A program made the translations under genes and the position numbers. Positions 14,818 to 23,102 of a stretch of DNA of 41,670 bases are shown in pieces. This DNA is from Candidatus Binatia bacterium. GTDB lineage: Bacteria > Desulfobacterota > Binatia > UBA9968. The notes beneath the pieces were generated by a model, which did no database searches, was not told the origin of the DNA, and was given only the letters and a program-made list of their open reading frames with translations. Every line of letters begins with the position of its first letter. Within the stretch, counting starts at the first letter, position 1. The DNA lies in the NCBI GenBank assembly GCA_036504975.1, contig DASXUF010000165.1, positions 1 to 41,670 on the forward strand, given 5' to 3'.

Positions 14818-16563
14818 CTATTTGAACTTCACCATCAACGGCTGCGGGTTCGACACAGCGCCGCCCAATCCGTCGTGAACGACGTTGATGCGGTACGTCC
14901 CGGCGCGCTGGATCAGCTTGGGATCGATCGTCGCCGTGACTTCCCGGAACCGCTCGAAGTTGTCGGGAAAAGAGCCGGGCTTCGACTCAATTTTTGACGG
15001 CAGACGCTTGCCGTCGAGCGTGACGACGGCGGTGCTGAGAAAGTTCTCGCCGGTGACCTTGAGCGTGACGGGACCCGCGCCTTCTGTCACTATCTTCGGA
15101 TTGATCTCGTCGATCTCCGGCGCCGGACGATCGGGGTCGGGCCGCGGCACCGGATTTTTGAAATCTTTATTGTAGCCGAGCCGGACGGCCTGGCCGTCTT
15201 TGAAAACCATTTTGATGTTCCGAGTTTTGGCGATGTCTTCGAGGGGATTTCCCTCGACGACGACGATATCGGCGAAGCTCCCTTCCCGGATGGCGCCCAA
15301 TTCCTTTTCTCGATGGACCATCGCGGCGGGATTTTTTGTCGACGCCAGAATCGCCTGCATCGGCGTCAGGCCCATGTCGACCAGCAACTCCATCTCGGTG
15401 TGGATCGATTCCGCCGGGAGCACCGAATTGGGATCAGAGCCGGTGTGGATTTTTCCGCCTGCTGTGGCGAAGCGCCGGACGAAGTCCGATAGCTTTTCAT
15501 AGCCCACCTGTATGCGCTTGAGAAGCTCCTGGTCTTTTATTTTTTCGATTCCGTCGAAATAATTCTCCATGTTGGCGGTGAAATACGGCGGGACGTAAAC
15601 CAGGCCGGGGGTCTTGAGCAGCTTGACCTCGCGCGCGCGGAACTGCGCGCGCTTGGATGTCACTCCGCGCCAGGTGGTGGCGAGCGTCGGCCCCCAATGG
15701 ATTTGCTTCCCGACCATGAAGCCGACGATCTCGTCGAAGTTCTCCGGCTCGGCGTAAAAGTGAAACTCGGGCGTGGACATGCCGCCGCGCCGGGCGGTTC
15801 TGCGCTTGTGCAGCTCCATTCTCTTGTTCCCGTCTTTGATCGAGCTCGCCACGATCGCGTGCGAATGCTCGACGAAGTTGAAGCCGTTCCCTCCCGACAT
15901 GAAGATGTCGATCGAGTGGCCGCCGGCGGGAAGTCCCAGCCGGTTCGCCTCTTCGGACGCGCCTTTGATGACCTCGGGCGTGGACTCTTCGTAGATCTTG
16001 ATGATGTCGGCGCCCAGCGCGTGCAGCTCGCGCACGACCTTTTTCGCCTCCTCGGCGGTGTTCACCTCGATCTCCGAGCGCCGGCGCGAGAGCACGTCTC
16101 TGACGTTTCTCGTCGCCCTTTCTCCGGGCGCCGGCGAATTGAGATGCGGCCCCGCCGCCAGGATTCTGGGGCCGACGATCTTGCCCTTGGCCGTGCCCTC
16201 TTTCTGCGCCACGATCCATTCGATCGTATCGCTGCCGATGGCGAGCGCCGTCGTCACGCCGTGGTTGAGATAAAGTTCTCCCTGCCATTCTTTGTAGTGG
16301 ACATGCGAATCAATGAGCCCCGGGAACGCCGTCTTGTCGCGCGCCGAAATCACCTTGGCACCCGCGGGAATTTTGACCTCTCCCCTCTTCCCGGCCGCTT
16401 TGACCTTTTTTCCTTCGATGACGACGACGGCGTCTTTGACCGGCGCGCCGCCGCTGCCGTCGATCAAAAGGCCGACTTCGAGAACCGTCGCTTTTTCCTG
16501 CGCCCGAGCGCCGGGTACGAAAGCCACCCAGCCTGCAATCAAGATCGAAATTAAAAACCGCAT
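14818..16563 (-). CDS. Secreted amidohydrolase with C-terminal IPT/TIG-like domain, copy B
   Basis: A 581-residue paralogue of the product of 9867-11609, aligning throughout. The ATG at 16563 is preceded by GGAGGA; the frame continues upstream to 16698 without protein-like character. The signal peptide is MRFLISILIAGWVAFVPGARA. The metal site repeats that of copy A: HVH in PGLIDSHVHYK, IIKIYEEST, GGHSIDIF, VEHSHA and TGSDPNS. The C-terminal beta-sandwich (DEINPKIVTEGAGPVTLKV onward) includes LIQRAGTYRINVVHDGLGG. A periplasmic hydrolase of an unknown amide or cyclic amide. It is co-directional with the SBP gene at 13803-14762, 55 bp downstream. Confidence 0.88.
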   Translation of the reverse strand: MRFLISILIAGWVAFVPGARAQEKATVLEVGLLIDGSGGAPVKDAVVVIEGKKVKAAGKRGEVKIPAGAKVISARDKTAFPGLIDSHVHYKEWQGELYLNHGVTTALAIGSDTIEWIVAQKEGTAKGKIVGPRILAAGPHLNSPAPGERATRNVRDVLSRRRSEIEVNTAEEAKKVVRELHALGADIIKIYEESTPEVIKGASEEANRLGLPAGGHSIDIFMSGGNGFNFVEHSHAIVASSIKDGNKRMELHKRRTARRGGMSTPEFHFYAEPENFDEIVGFMVGKQIHWGPTLATTWRGVTSKRAQFRAREVKLLKTPGLVYVPPYFTANMENYFDGIEKIKDQELLKRIQVGYEKLSDFVRRFATAGGKIHTGSDPNSVLPAESIHTEMELLVDMGLTPMQAILASTKNPAAMVHREKELGAIREGSFADIVVVEGNPLEDIAKTRNIKMVFKDGQAVRLGYNKDFKNPVPRPDPDRPAPEIDEINPKIVTEGAGPVTLKVTGENFLSTAVVTLDGKRLPSKIESKPGSFPDNFERFREVTATIDPKLIQRAGTYRINVVHDGLGGAVSNPQPLMVKFK

Positions 16564-16700
16564 GCTATTCCTCCTGCCGTCTGGCGAAGTATGCGAACTT
16601 CTAACATAGAGGAAGAGACGGTGACAAGAACGGCGGCAGCATATTGGATGCGCGCGATTAGGTGCTAGGCTTAAAGCCGGCGGAAGGACTCGCCGCAAAG

Positions 16701-16850
16701 ATGATCAGGAAGCTTCCATCAGGCGGTTACCGGCTTTATTCGCGGAAGAAAGATCCCAAGACCGGAAAACACAGAAACCTGGGAACCTTCAAAACTCTCC
16801 AAGCGGCAAAGAGGCACGAGCGAGCCGTCCAGTTCTTTAAGAGACACTGA
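16701..16850 (+). CDS. Small conserved basic protein, 49 residues, unknown function
   Basis: The ATG at 16701 begins MIRKLPSGGYRLYSRKKD and the chain ends in HERAVQFFKRH. The pattern (a short GGYRLYSRK beta hairpin, GKHRNLGTFKTLQAAKRHE, then a helix) resembles the small DNA-binding fold at the N-terminus of some integrases and a family of free-standing small proteins found widely in soil bacteria. That family memory is approximate. The frame is open back to 16662, but residues before the ATG are not protein-like. Very basic, so nucleic-acid binding is a fair inference. Possible ribosome site AAGGA lies rather far upstream. Confidence 0.6.
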   Translation: MIRKLPSGGYRLYSRKKDPKTGKHRNLGTFKTLQAAKRHERAVQFFKRH

Positions 16851-16929
16851 CTTCCAGGTTTTCGAAATTCCGTAAACGTGATAAATGGGATAGAGTCATC
16901 GCGGTAACGACCTTATTTCGGAGGTCATC

Positions 16930-17466
16930 ATGCGTACTTTCGCTCTACTCGTTGCCCTAGTCGTCGCCCCCACCATCGTTTCCGCCGCGTCGCCAGCGTC
17001 CGCGGCGTCAACGGATGCGCCCAAGCGCAAGTCCGGTTTGTGGGAAATCAAAGTATCGAGCCCGCAGATGCAGGGCGGGCACACCATGCAGCAGTGCGTC
17101 GATCAGAAGAGCGACGACCTCACCTCCGGCGATAAGCCGGGGATGGAGAAGATGTCGTGCACAAAGAACGAGGTGCGCAAGGAGGGCGACCGGATCATCA
17201 GCGAATCGGTTTGCACAATGGAAGGCACGACGGTGACCACGCGCTCGGTGATGACGGGCCGGTTCGACTCGGCTTACAAGGCGGCCGTTAAAAGCACGTT
17301 CGAGCCGCCGATGCACGGCATGCGCGAAAGTTCATCAACTATAGAGGCGAGATGGCTGGGTCCGTGCAAGCCCGGACAGAAGCCCGGCGACATATCGATG
17401 CCCGGAATGCCCGAGGGCATGCCGAACATCGAGGAGCTCATGAAAAAAATGCCGGGTAGACAATAA
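16930..17466 (+). CDS. Exported DUF3617-family protein
   Basis: The ATG at 16930 follows GGAGG at six bases. The signal peptide MRTFALLVALVVAPTIVSA is followed by the family opening KRKSGLWEIKVSS, a region with paired cysteines (QQCVD, MSCTKNE, ESVCTME) and a GPCKPGQKPGD segment. The C-terminus is rich in Met, Gly and Pro (MPGMPEGMPNIEELMKKMPG). DUF3617 proteins are small periplasmic beta proteins of unknown function. No operon partner: the next gene is convergent, 26 bp away. Confidence 0.85.
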   Translation: MRTFALLVALVVAPTIVSAASPASAASTDAPKRKSGLWEIKVSSPQMQGGHTMQQCVDQKSDDLTSGDKPGMEKMSCTKNEVRKEGDRIISESVCTMEGTTVTTRSVMTGRFDSAYKAAVKSTFEPPMHGMRESSSTIEARWLGPCKPGQKPGDISMPGMPEGMPNIEELMKKMPGRQ

Positions 17467-17492
17467 TCGGGCAGGAAGCAACTACCAGTCGG

Positions 17493-17813
17493 TTATTTTC
17501 CTGTCGCCATCCGCTCCACCTCTCCAATCGTCGGCCCGCTCAGCCGGAAGGCCCGGTGCGCGCGCCACTCTAGAACTTCCATCGTGCGAATGCCTCTCAC
17601 ATGGTGCGGATCTTTAGCCGCGACCCGCTCGGCCTCGCTCCGGCTCGACGCCAGCATGATATAAATTCCGTACGCCCGATCCGAAGTCGGCCCCGAAAAA
17701 AGCAGCCGTCCCAAGCGGTGCTGCTCCTCCAGCCATCGACGATGCTCCTCGACCTGGATCTGCTTGCTCTCCTCTTGGTCCGGCAATTGGCGTGAAAGCA
17801 CGATGTACCACAT
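17493..17813 (-). CDS. YCII-related domain protein
   Basis: A 106-residue ferredoxin-like alpha/beta protein. It opens MWYIVLSRQLPDQEESKQIQ, and the segment EEHRRWLEEQHRLGRLLFSGPTSD carries the His and Asp typical of YCII proteins. KDPHHVRGIRTMEVLEW completes the domain. The ATG at 17813 follows AGGAG. YCII domains are proposed enzymes or accessory domains for small chlorinated or aromatic compounds; the role here is unknown. Confidence 0.85.
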   Translation of the reverse strand: MWYIVLSRQLPDQEESKQIQVEEHRRWLEEQHRLGRLLFSGPTSDRAYGIYIMLASSRSEAERVAAKDPHHVRGIRTMEVLEWRAHRAFRLSGPTIGEVERMATGK

Positions 17814-17919
17814 GGACGGTTCTCCTCTTCCCGTCCTTGTATCCGCTCGCGTTCGTTTGCGTCAAGCTATTTCTGTTCTCAGGTAAAAACCCATCCTCGA
17901 TTAAGTGAAATCCCCATTG

Positions 17920-19272
17920 ATGGCGACCGCCGCTCGCCGTAAATTAGGAGCAGTAAACGGAGTGGAGGTATGGCCGCTGCCGTCTGCAAACATCAAGTTC
18001 GCTTTGAGAAATGCTCCAGTCTCCAGACGCGCCGTCTTGCTGCTTTCGGCACTCCTGACCGTTAGTTGCGCCAGGGTTCTCCCGGTCTACAAAATTCCGG
18101 AAATCACGCTCGGCGAGCCGTCGTTCTTTCCTACCATCGAGGCCCACACCGACGCGCCCATCGTCGGCGGGAACCGCGTCGATATCCTGCTCAACGGCGA
18201 TGGAACGTTTCCGGTGATGCTGCGCGATATTAAGAGCGCCAAGCGGACCATCACTTTCGCCCAGTACCTTTACGAAGACGGCACGATCGCCTACGACCTG
18301 GCGCGGGCGTTCGCCGAGCGCTGCCGCGCCGGCGTCGCCGCCAATATCCTGCTGGACAGCCATGGCACCAACACCCCCGCGGAAATTCCCGATATGATGC
18401 GCGAGGCCGGCTGTCACGTGGAGATTTTTCGTCGAGTCGAAGCGCCGCAGGTGATCTTCCTATGGAAATTGCTGCGCTACAACTACCGCAACCACCGGCG
18501 CATCCTGGTGATCGACGGCAAGATCGGCTTCACCGGCGGTTATGGAATCAAAGACACCTGGCTGGGAGACGGGCGCACGGAGGGACACTGGAGAGAAACC
18601 AACGCGCGGATCGAAGGCCCGCTGGTGAAATACCTGCAAGCGGGCTTTACGGATAGCTGGCTCGAGGCCACCGGAGAGCTGCTCGGCGGCGAAGGCTACT
18701 TCCCTCCCCTCGAGCCGCGCGGAAAAATGCCGGCCCAAATCGTTAAAAGCTCGCCCGTCGGCGGCAGCTTTGAAAACTATCTCCTCTTCCTCCTCTCGAT
18801 CACGTCGGCGAAAAAATCCATCCTCATCACCAATCCTTACTTCATTCCCGACGGCCGCATGGTGGACGCCCTGCTCGCGGCCGCCGCGCGCGGCGTCCGG
18901 GTCATCGTGCTCGTGCCCGGCAAGATCGACCATAAGATTACCTACCGCGCCAGCCGCAGCAATTACGGCCGCATGCTCCTCGGCGGCATTCAAATCTTCG
19001 AATACATGCCGGCGCTCATGCACACGAAAACCATGGTCGTGGACGGCGTCTGGTCAACGGTCGGGAGCACCAACTTCGACAATCGATCTTTCGCTCTGAA
19101 CGAAGAGCTGAACCTGACGGTGTACGATCGCGGGCTGGCGGGACGCATGGAAGAGATCTTTTACCAAGACCTCAAATTGTCGAAGAACATAAGCTACGAA
19201 GACTGGAAGGCCCGCGGATTCAATGAAAAGTTCTTCGAGCTTTTCGCCTATCCCATCAGAGATCTGCTGTGA
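17920..19272 (+). CDS. Phospholipase D / cardiolipin synthase family protein
   Basis: Two PLD half-domains with catalytic HKD motifs. The second is canonical (MHTKTMVVDG, about residue 368, followed by GSTNFDNRSFALNEE). The first reads NHRRILVIDG (about residue 192), with Arg where the Lys of HxK usually stands. A hydrophobic segment RRAVLLLSALLTVSCA could be a lipoprotein signal ending at the Cys, or a membrane anchor. The start is uncertain: a GTG at 17905, an ATG at 17920, or a TTG at 18004 that would put the hydrophobic segment at the N-terminus. Expected reaction: transphosphatidylation making cardiolipin, or phospholipid hydrolysis. It is convergent with a VTT-domain membrane protein. 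Confidence 0.85.
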   Translation: MATAARRKLGAVNGVEVWPLPSANIKFALRNAPVSRRAVLLLSALLTVSCARVLPVYKIPEITLGEPSFFPTIEAHTDAPIVGGNRVDILLNGDGTFPVMLRDIKSAKRTITFAQYLYEDGTIAYDLARAFAERCRAGVAANILLDSHGTNTPAEIPDMMREAGCHVEIFRRVEAPQVIFLWKLLRYNYRNHRRILVIDGKIGFTGGYGIKDTWLGDGRTEGHWRETNARIEGPLVKYLQAGFTDSWLEATGELLGGEGYFPPLEPRGKMPAQIVKSSPVGGSFENYLLFLLSITSAKKSILITNPYFIPDGRMVDALLAAAARGVRVIVLVPGKIDHKITYRASRSNYGRMLLGGIQIFEYMPALMHTKTMVVDGVWSTVGSTNFDNRSFALNEELNLTVYDRGLAGRMEEIFYQDLKLSKNISYEDWKARGFNEKFFELFAYPIRDLL

Positions 19273-19291
19273 TTCAGCCCGGACCGGAGCG

Positions 19292-20041
19292 TCAACTTTG
19301 AGTCTTGGACGAAGCGCGCCCGTCGCCGGAAGCGAACCGCTTGGCCAACCAAGCGGTCACGAGAGGAATGAGCACGAGCGCGAGCCCGATAAGAACGAAA
19401 CGGCCGAGCTCGGGACTTCGCAGCGCGTATTCCAGTTGAACGCCGGCAAGACTCAGGATCACGAGGCCGGGAATCCTCCCGACGATGCTGGCGGCGAAAA
19501 AATCCCAAAAGCGGATGCCAGAACCGCCGACGAAGAGATTCACCAAGGTGAACGGCGCCAAGGGCAACACGCGCATCGTCAGCACGGCGATGAAGCCCCG
19601 GCGTCCGGCTTGCGCGACGAGCCGGCGTAGGCGCGGACCGGCCATTCTATGGAGCAGATCCCAGCCGAGGCCGCGCCCGATGCCGTAGCCCATGGCGGCG
19701 CTTGCAAGCCATCCCGCAAGCGCGTATCCGTTTCCGAGGATCGGACCGAAAGTGAAAACCGTCGCGACGTTTAGAATCGTTACGGGAAAGAGCGCGAGAC
19801 TTCCCAGAAGATAAGCGCCCAGGACGAGAAAAAACGCGCCCGGATAGCTTTGCACCGATTCCTGCCACAAGATGATGCGCTCGAAATTGATCCACTGATT
19901 GAGCGGCGTCCAGCGCCAGGCCGCGGGCAGAGCGAGGAGCAAGAGAAAAACGACTAGGCCTTTTAGCAGCGCGCGTTGACGCGCCTCGGGCTGGGTTTTG
20001 GCCTCACGCCCGGCGTGCGGTTCCGCAATTCGTTTCTCCAC
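19292..20041 (-). CDS. TVP38/TMEM64 family (VTT domain) inner-membrane protein
   Basis: A 249-residue polytopic protein. The first membrane segment is LLKGLVVFLLLLALPAAW. The VTT core includes SLALFPVTILNVATVFTFGPILGNGYALAG and the reentrant-loop motif MRVLPLAPFTLVNLFVGGS, typical of DedA/TVP38 relatives implicated in lipid scrambling or transport. The final segment is FVLIGLALVLIPLVTAWLA. A GTG at 20041 starts the frame; no earlier ATG fits. VTT proteins are often encoded beside, or fused to, PLD-type enzymes, and here the PLD gene is 19 bp away in convergent orientation. Confidence 0.88.
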   Translation of the reverse strand: MEKRIAEPHAGREAKTQPEARQRALLKGLVVFLLLLALPAAWRWTPLNQWINFERIILWQESVQSYPGAFFLVLGAYLLGSLALFPVTILNVATVFTFGPILGNGYALAGWLASAAMGYGIGRGLGWDLLHRMAGPRLRRLVAQAGRRGFIAVLTMRVLPLAPFTLVNLFVGGSGIRFWDFFAASIVGRIPGLVILSLAGVQLEYALRSPELGRFVLIGLALVLIPLVTAWLAKRFASGDGRASSKTQS

Positions 20042-20160
20042 GCTAAAAGAGTAAAGGTCAAAACATCTTTAGGCAACACCGGCTCTGAAGTTCAGCGCTC
20101 GTCGGTGCGGACAACGTCGGCCGTCTTTTTTATTCTCTTCTTTCCGGTAAACTAGACGGG

Positions 20161-20874
20161 ATGAGACATGCTTACAGGAACCGCTGCGCGCGCATCGTTT
20201 TGATTCTCGCTATAATGGCTGCGGGATGGGGCGCCGCGCCGGCCCTGGCCGTTCCGCCGGCGCGCGAAGTCAGCCTTAAACAGCTCATCCCGCTCGCCAG
20301 CTCGCGGAGGGAGTTCAAGATTATCGACGGCAAGGACCGCGGCAAGATGGTGCCGCTGATTTTCCAGTCCGATCCCGCCGACGAGAAAAGATGGAAGCTC
20401 ATCTTCGGCGACTACGGGCGCATTTTCCTCGTGAGCGCGCCGGGCGGCGCACTGATGATGGAGCGCATGGATTTGTTCAAAAGCAAAAGCACCATCGTTT
20501 ACGAGCCGGCGCTGGCGATCCTGCTGCCGGGCGAAACCGATTCCTCGGGCGCCCTCCAGCGCGAGACGCGATACAAAATGTACCGCGCCGACACCGGCAA
20601 GCTCAGACGCTCGGGCCGAGTGACTCACCTGGTGAAGCGCATTTCAAATTCGCTGTTCGAAACTCCCGCCGGCCGGATCGACGGCTACCACATCGAGATC
20701 GAGCACAGGATGGACATGGAATATTACAGCGAGCTGTTCCTCACCGTCGGTCTCGGCTGCCGTTTGGACGAAGGCATAATTTACGGCTCCGTGCAGTCCA
20801 AGCTGAAAAAACTCGGCGGGATTGTGACTGAAACGAAAACGGCCACCGCTGCGCTGGCATCAACGGTCCGGTGA
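20161..20874 (+). CDS. Exported protein of unknown function
   Basis: 237 residues with a clear signal peptide (RIVLILAIMAAGWGAAPALA, cleavage near ALAVPPA). The mature chain is beta-rich and basic, with FKIIDGKDRGKMVPLIF, WKLIFGDYGRIFLV, YEPALAILLPGE and a C-terminal part that reads like a lipid- or ligand-binding sheet (GYHIEIEHRMDMEYYSELFLTVGLG). I recognise no family. The 5' region has only a weak ribosome site, and the ATG at 20161 is the sole start that keeps the signal peptide. It is divergent from the VTT gene and convergent with the reductase gene. Confidence 0.75.
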   Translation: MRHAYRNRCARIVLILAIMAAGWGAAPALAVPPAREVSLKQLIPLASSRREFKIIDGKDRGKMVPLIFQSDPADEKRWKLIFGDYGRIFLVSAPGGALMMERMDLFKSKSTIVYEPALAILLPGETDSSGALQRETRYKMYRADTGKLRRSGRVTHLVKRISNSLFETPAGRIDGYHIEIEHRMDMEYYSELFLTVGLGCRLDEGIIYGSVQSKLKKLGGIVTETKTATAALASTVR

Positions 20875-20936
20875 AAACGCCCTACCCGACCCGGATGAAT
20901 CATTCATCTTCGTCCCTCAGCCCTCATTCTTCAAGA

Positions 20937-21860
20937 TCAGTCGGCTACCTTGATGACGATCTTGCCGCGGCGGTGCGGCGCGCCTTCGAGCATCTCATGC
21001 CCCTTTCGAGCCTCTTCGAGCCACAGCACTTCGCCCACCTCGGTTTTTAGCTCGCCTGCGTCGATCAACGCGGCAATCTTTTTCAATCGCTCCGTCGCGA
21101 CCTGAACGGACAAGAAGAACGCCTCAACGCCGCGCTGCCGGGCGCTTTCCTCGGAGGGGCGGTCTGCCGACGATACCAGAACGCCGCCGCGCTTCAGAAT
21201 TCGAAAAGACCGCTCCAGCGTTTCGCCTCCGACCGTATCGATCACGACATCGACGTCCTTGACCCGTTCTTCGAATCGCGTCGCGCGGTAATCGATGACT
21301 CCAAAAGCGCCGAGAGAGCGCGCATAGGTTGCATCGTCGCGGGATACGGTAGCGATCACCATGGCCAAGGCCTGCTTCGCAAATTGAACGGCGTAGCCGC
21401 CGACGTTGCCGGCGCCGCCGTGGATAAGCACGGTCTGCTGCGCGGATAGCCGCGCACAATCGAACAGCATCTGCCACGCGGCCGTCGCCGCGATGGGAAC
21501 CGATGCCGCATGGACGTGATTGAGCCGCTTCGGCTTGGGCGCGATCATCGCCGCTTTCGCGACGGCATATTCGGCGTAGGCGCCGGTGAAGCCTTTATTC
21601 GACACGCCGAAAACTTCGTCGCCGGGCTTCAGCTCGCGCACGCTCGGACCGATCGAATCGACGACGCCGGAGATCTCCGCCCCTAGAATCAAAGGAAGCG
21701 GAAGAGATCTCTTGCCGCTGCGAATCCACGCGTCCCACGGCCCGACACCGGCGGCCTTCACCTCCACGACGACTTCCCCTTCGCCTGCTACGGGCTTGGG
21801 CACATGCTCAAGCGTGATCGCTTCCGGCGGGCCAAACCTATGGGCTCGAACAGCTTTCAT
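20937..21860 (-). CDS. MDR-family NADP-dependent oxidoreductase (quinone-reductase-like)
   Basis: A 307-residue zinc-free medium-chain reductase. The GroES-like N-terminal half contains AGVGPWDAWIRSGK and LILGAEISGVVDSIG. The Rossmann half has the nucleotide loop LIHGGAGNVGGYAVQFAKQ and DVVIDTVGGETLERSFRIL. The catalytic-zinc ligands of alcohol dehydrogenases are absent, which fits the quinone or alkenal/one reductase branch. Soluble and complete, ATG at 21860. The substrate cannot be predicted. Confidence 0.9.
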   Translation of the reverse strand: MKAVRAHRFGPPEAITLEHVPKPVAGEGEVVVEVKAAGVGPWDAWIRSGKRSLPLPLILGAEISGVVDSIGPSVRELKPGDEVFGVSNKGFTGAYAEYAVAKAAMIAPKPKRLNHVHAASVPIAATAAWQMLFDCARLSAQQTVLIHGGAGNVGGYAVQFAKQALAMVIATVSRDDATYARSLGAFGVIDYRATRFEERVKDVDVVIDTVGGETLERSFRILKRGGVLVSSADRPSEESARQRGVEAFFLSVQVATERLKKIAALIDAGELKTEVGEVLWLEEARKGHEMLEGAPHRRGKIVIKVAD

Positions 21861-22053
21861 CGCGCTTCATGAGACCAGATCGCGCTTTAAAATTCCAGCC
21901 GCTACTCAATCATTCCATTCGCATGGCCGCCGTACGGCGTGAAAGGGTCAACGAGCGAGGCGGCTTCAAGGACTCTACCATTGACAGCCATCTCGTTCCT
22001 TACTACTAAAGAGGACTGCACCGACAGCGCGTAAAAAAGAAAAGGAGAACAAC

Positions 22054-23055
22054 ATGGTCATCGACATTCATAACCACATCGTCGCCGGCGGCGAGCTCAA
22101 CGCCTACCAGGCCGGCTTGATCAACAGCCGCGGATTTCACGGCAAAGGCCACCTCGAATTGACCGAGGAAAAAATCAAGAAGGCGCGCTGGCGCGGCGTG
22201 AGCCACAGCGACGCGCTCAAACAAGTCGGCACCGACTGGGCGTTTATATCGCCGCGGCCCTACACCATGATGCATTCGGAAAAGCCCGAGAAGATCGTCC
22301 GCTGGTATTGCGAAGCGGTCAACGACGCCATCGCGCTGCAGGTGAAGGTCGAGCCGAACATGTTCCGCGGCATCGGCGGTCTGCCGCAGAATGCCGGCGT
22401 GAGCCCGAAAAACACCCTGGATGAAATCGACCGCTGCGTCAAAGACCTGGGCTTCGTCGGCATCATGATCAACCCCGATCCGGGCGAGGGCGACGGCCAG
22501 ACGCCGGGCATGGGCGACGAGTACTGGTATCCTTTATATGAGAAGATGGTGCAGCTCGACCTTCCCGCCATATTGCACCCGGCGAGTTGCCGGAATCCCC
22601 GCGAGTCTTTTCACGGCCACTTCATCACCGAAGAGTCGATCGCCGTGCTTTCGATCGTCAACTCGCGCGTGTTCGAAGATTTTCCCAAGTTGAAGCTCAT
22701 CGTCTGTCACGGCGGCGGCTCGATCCCCTATCAGGTCGGACGCTGGCGCTCGCAGCTCCGCGGCCGCAACGATACGGAAACGTTCGACGAGCGGTTGAAG
22801 CAATTTTACTTCGACACGGCGCTCTACAACGTCGAATCGCTCGAGCTTTTGTTCAAGATCGTGGGCACGGACCGCTGCATGTTCGGCACCGAGCGGCCCG
22901 GCGCGGGATCGAAAAAGGACCCGCGCAGCGGCCAGTGGTACGACGACATCAAGCCCAAGATCGAAAGCATCCCGTGGCTGTCCAAAGAGGACAAAGAAAA
23001 AGTTTTCCAGAAAAACGCCGAGAAGGTTTACTCGAGATTCAAAGCTTCGGCCTGA
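22054..23055 (+). CDS. Amidohydrolase-2 family protein (ACMSD / 4-oxalomesaconate-hydratase-like)
   Basis: A 333-residue metal-dependent TIM barrel of the ACMSD superfamily. The metal-binding HxH is at the N-terminus (IDIHNHI, H6 and H8). Further ligands are the His of AILHPAS and the His of VCHGGGSIPYQVGRW, with the late motif FGTERPGAGS. The Glu-containing last motif is nearer to oxalomesaconate-hydratase-like proteins than to the usual GTDYP of decarboxylases. ATG preceded by AGGAG. Function: hydration or decarboxylation of an unsaturated dicarboxylate from ring cleavage, by family. The downstream NHL gene begins 47 bp later and may be co-transcribed. Confidence 0.85.
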   Translation: MVIDIHNHIVAGGELNAYQAGLINSRGFHGKGHLELTEEKIKKARWRGVSHSDALKQVGTDWAFISPRPYTMMHSEKPEKIVRWYCEAVNDAIALQVKVEPNMFRGIGGLPQNAGVSPKNTLDEIDRCVKDLGFVGIMINPDPGEGDGQTPGMGDEYWYPLYEKMVQLDLPAILHPASCRNPRESFHGHFITEESIAVLSIVNSRVFEDFPKLKLIVCHGGGSIPYQVGRWRSQLRGRNDTETFDERLKQFYFDTALYNVESLELLFKIVGTDRCMFGTERPGAGSKKDPRSGQWYDDIKPKIESIPWLSKEDKEKVFQKNAEKVYSRFKASA

Positions 23056-23102
23056 GCTTGGTACTTGATCGATAACTTCCACATCCGAAGGAGGACGATA
23101 CC

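Noticed and set aside
20893-20915. Small hairpin GATGAA/TTCATC between convergent genes as a terminator
   Set aside because: Only a 6-bp weak stem with no U-run.
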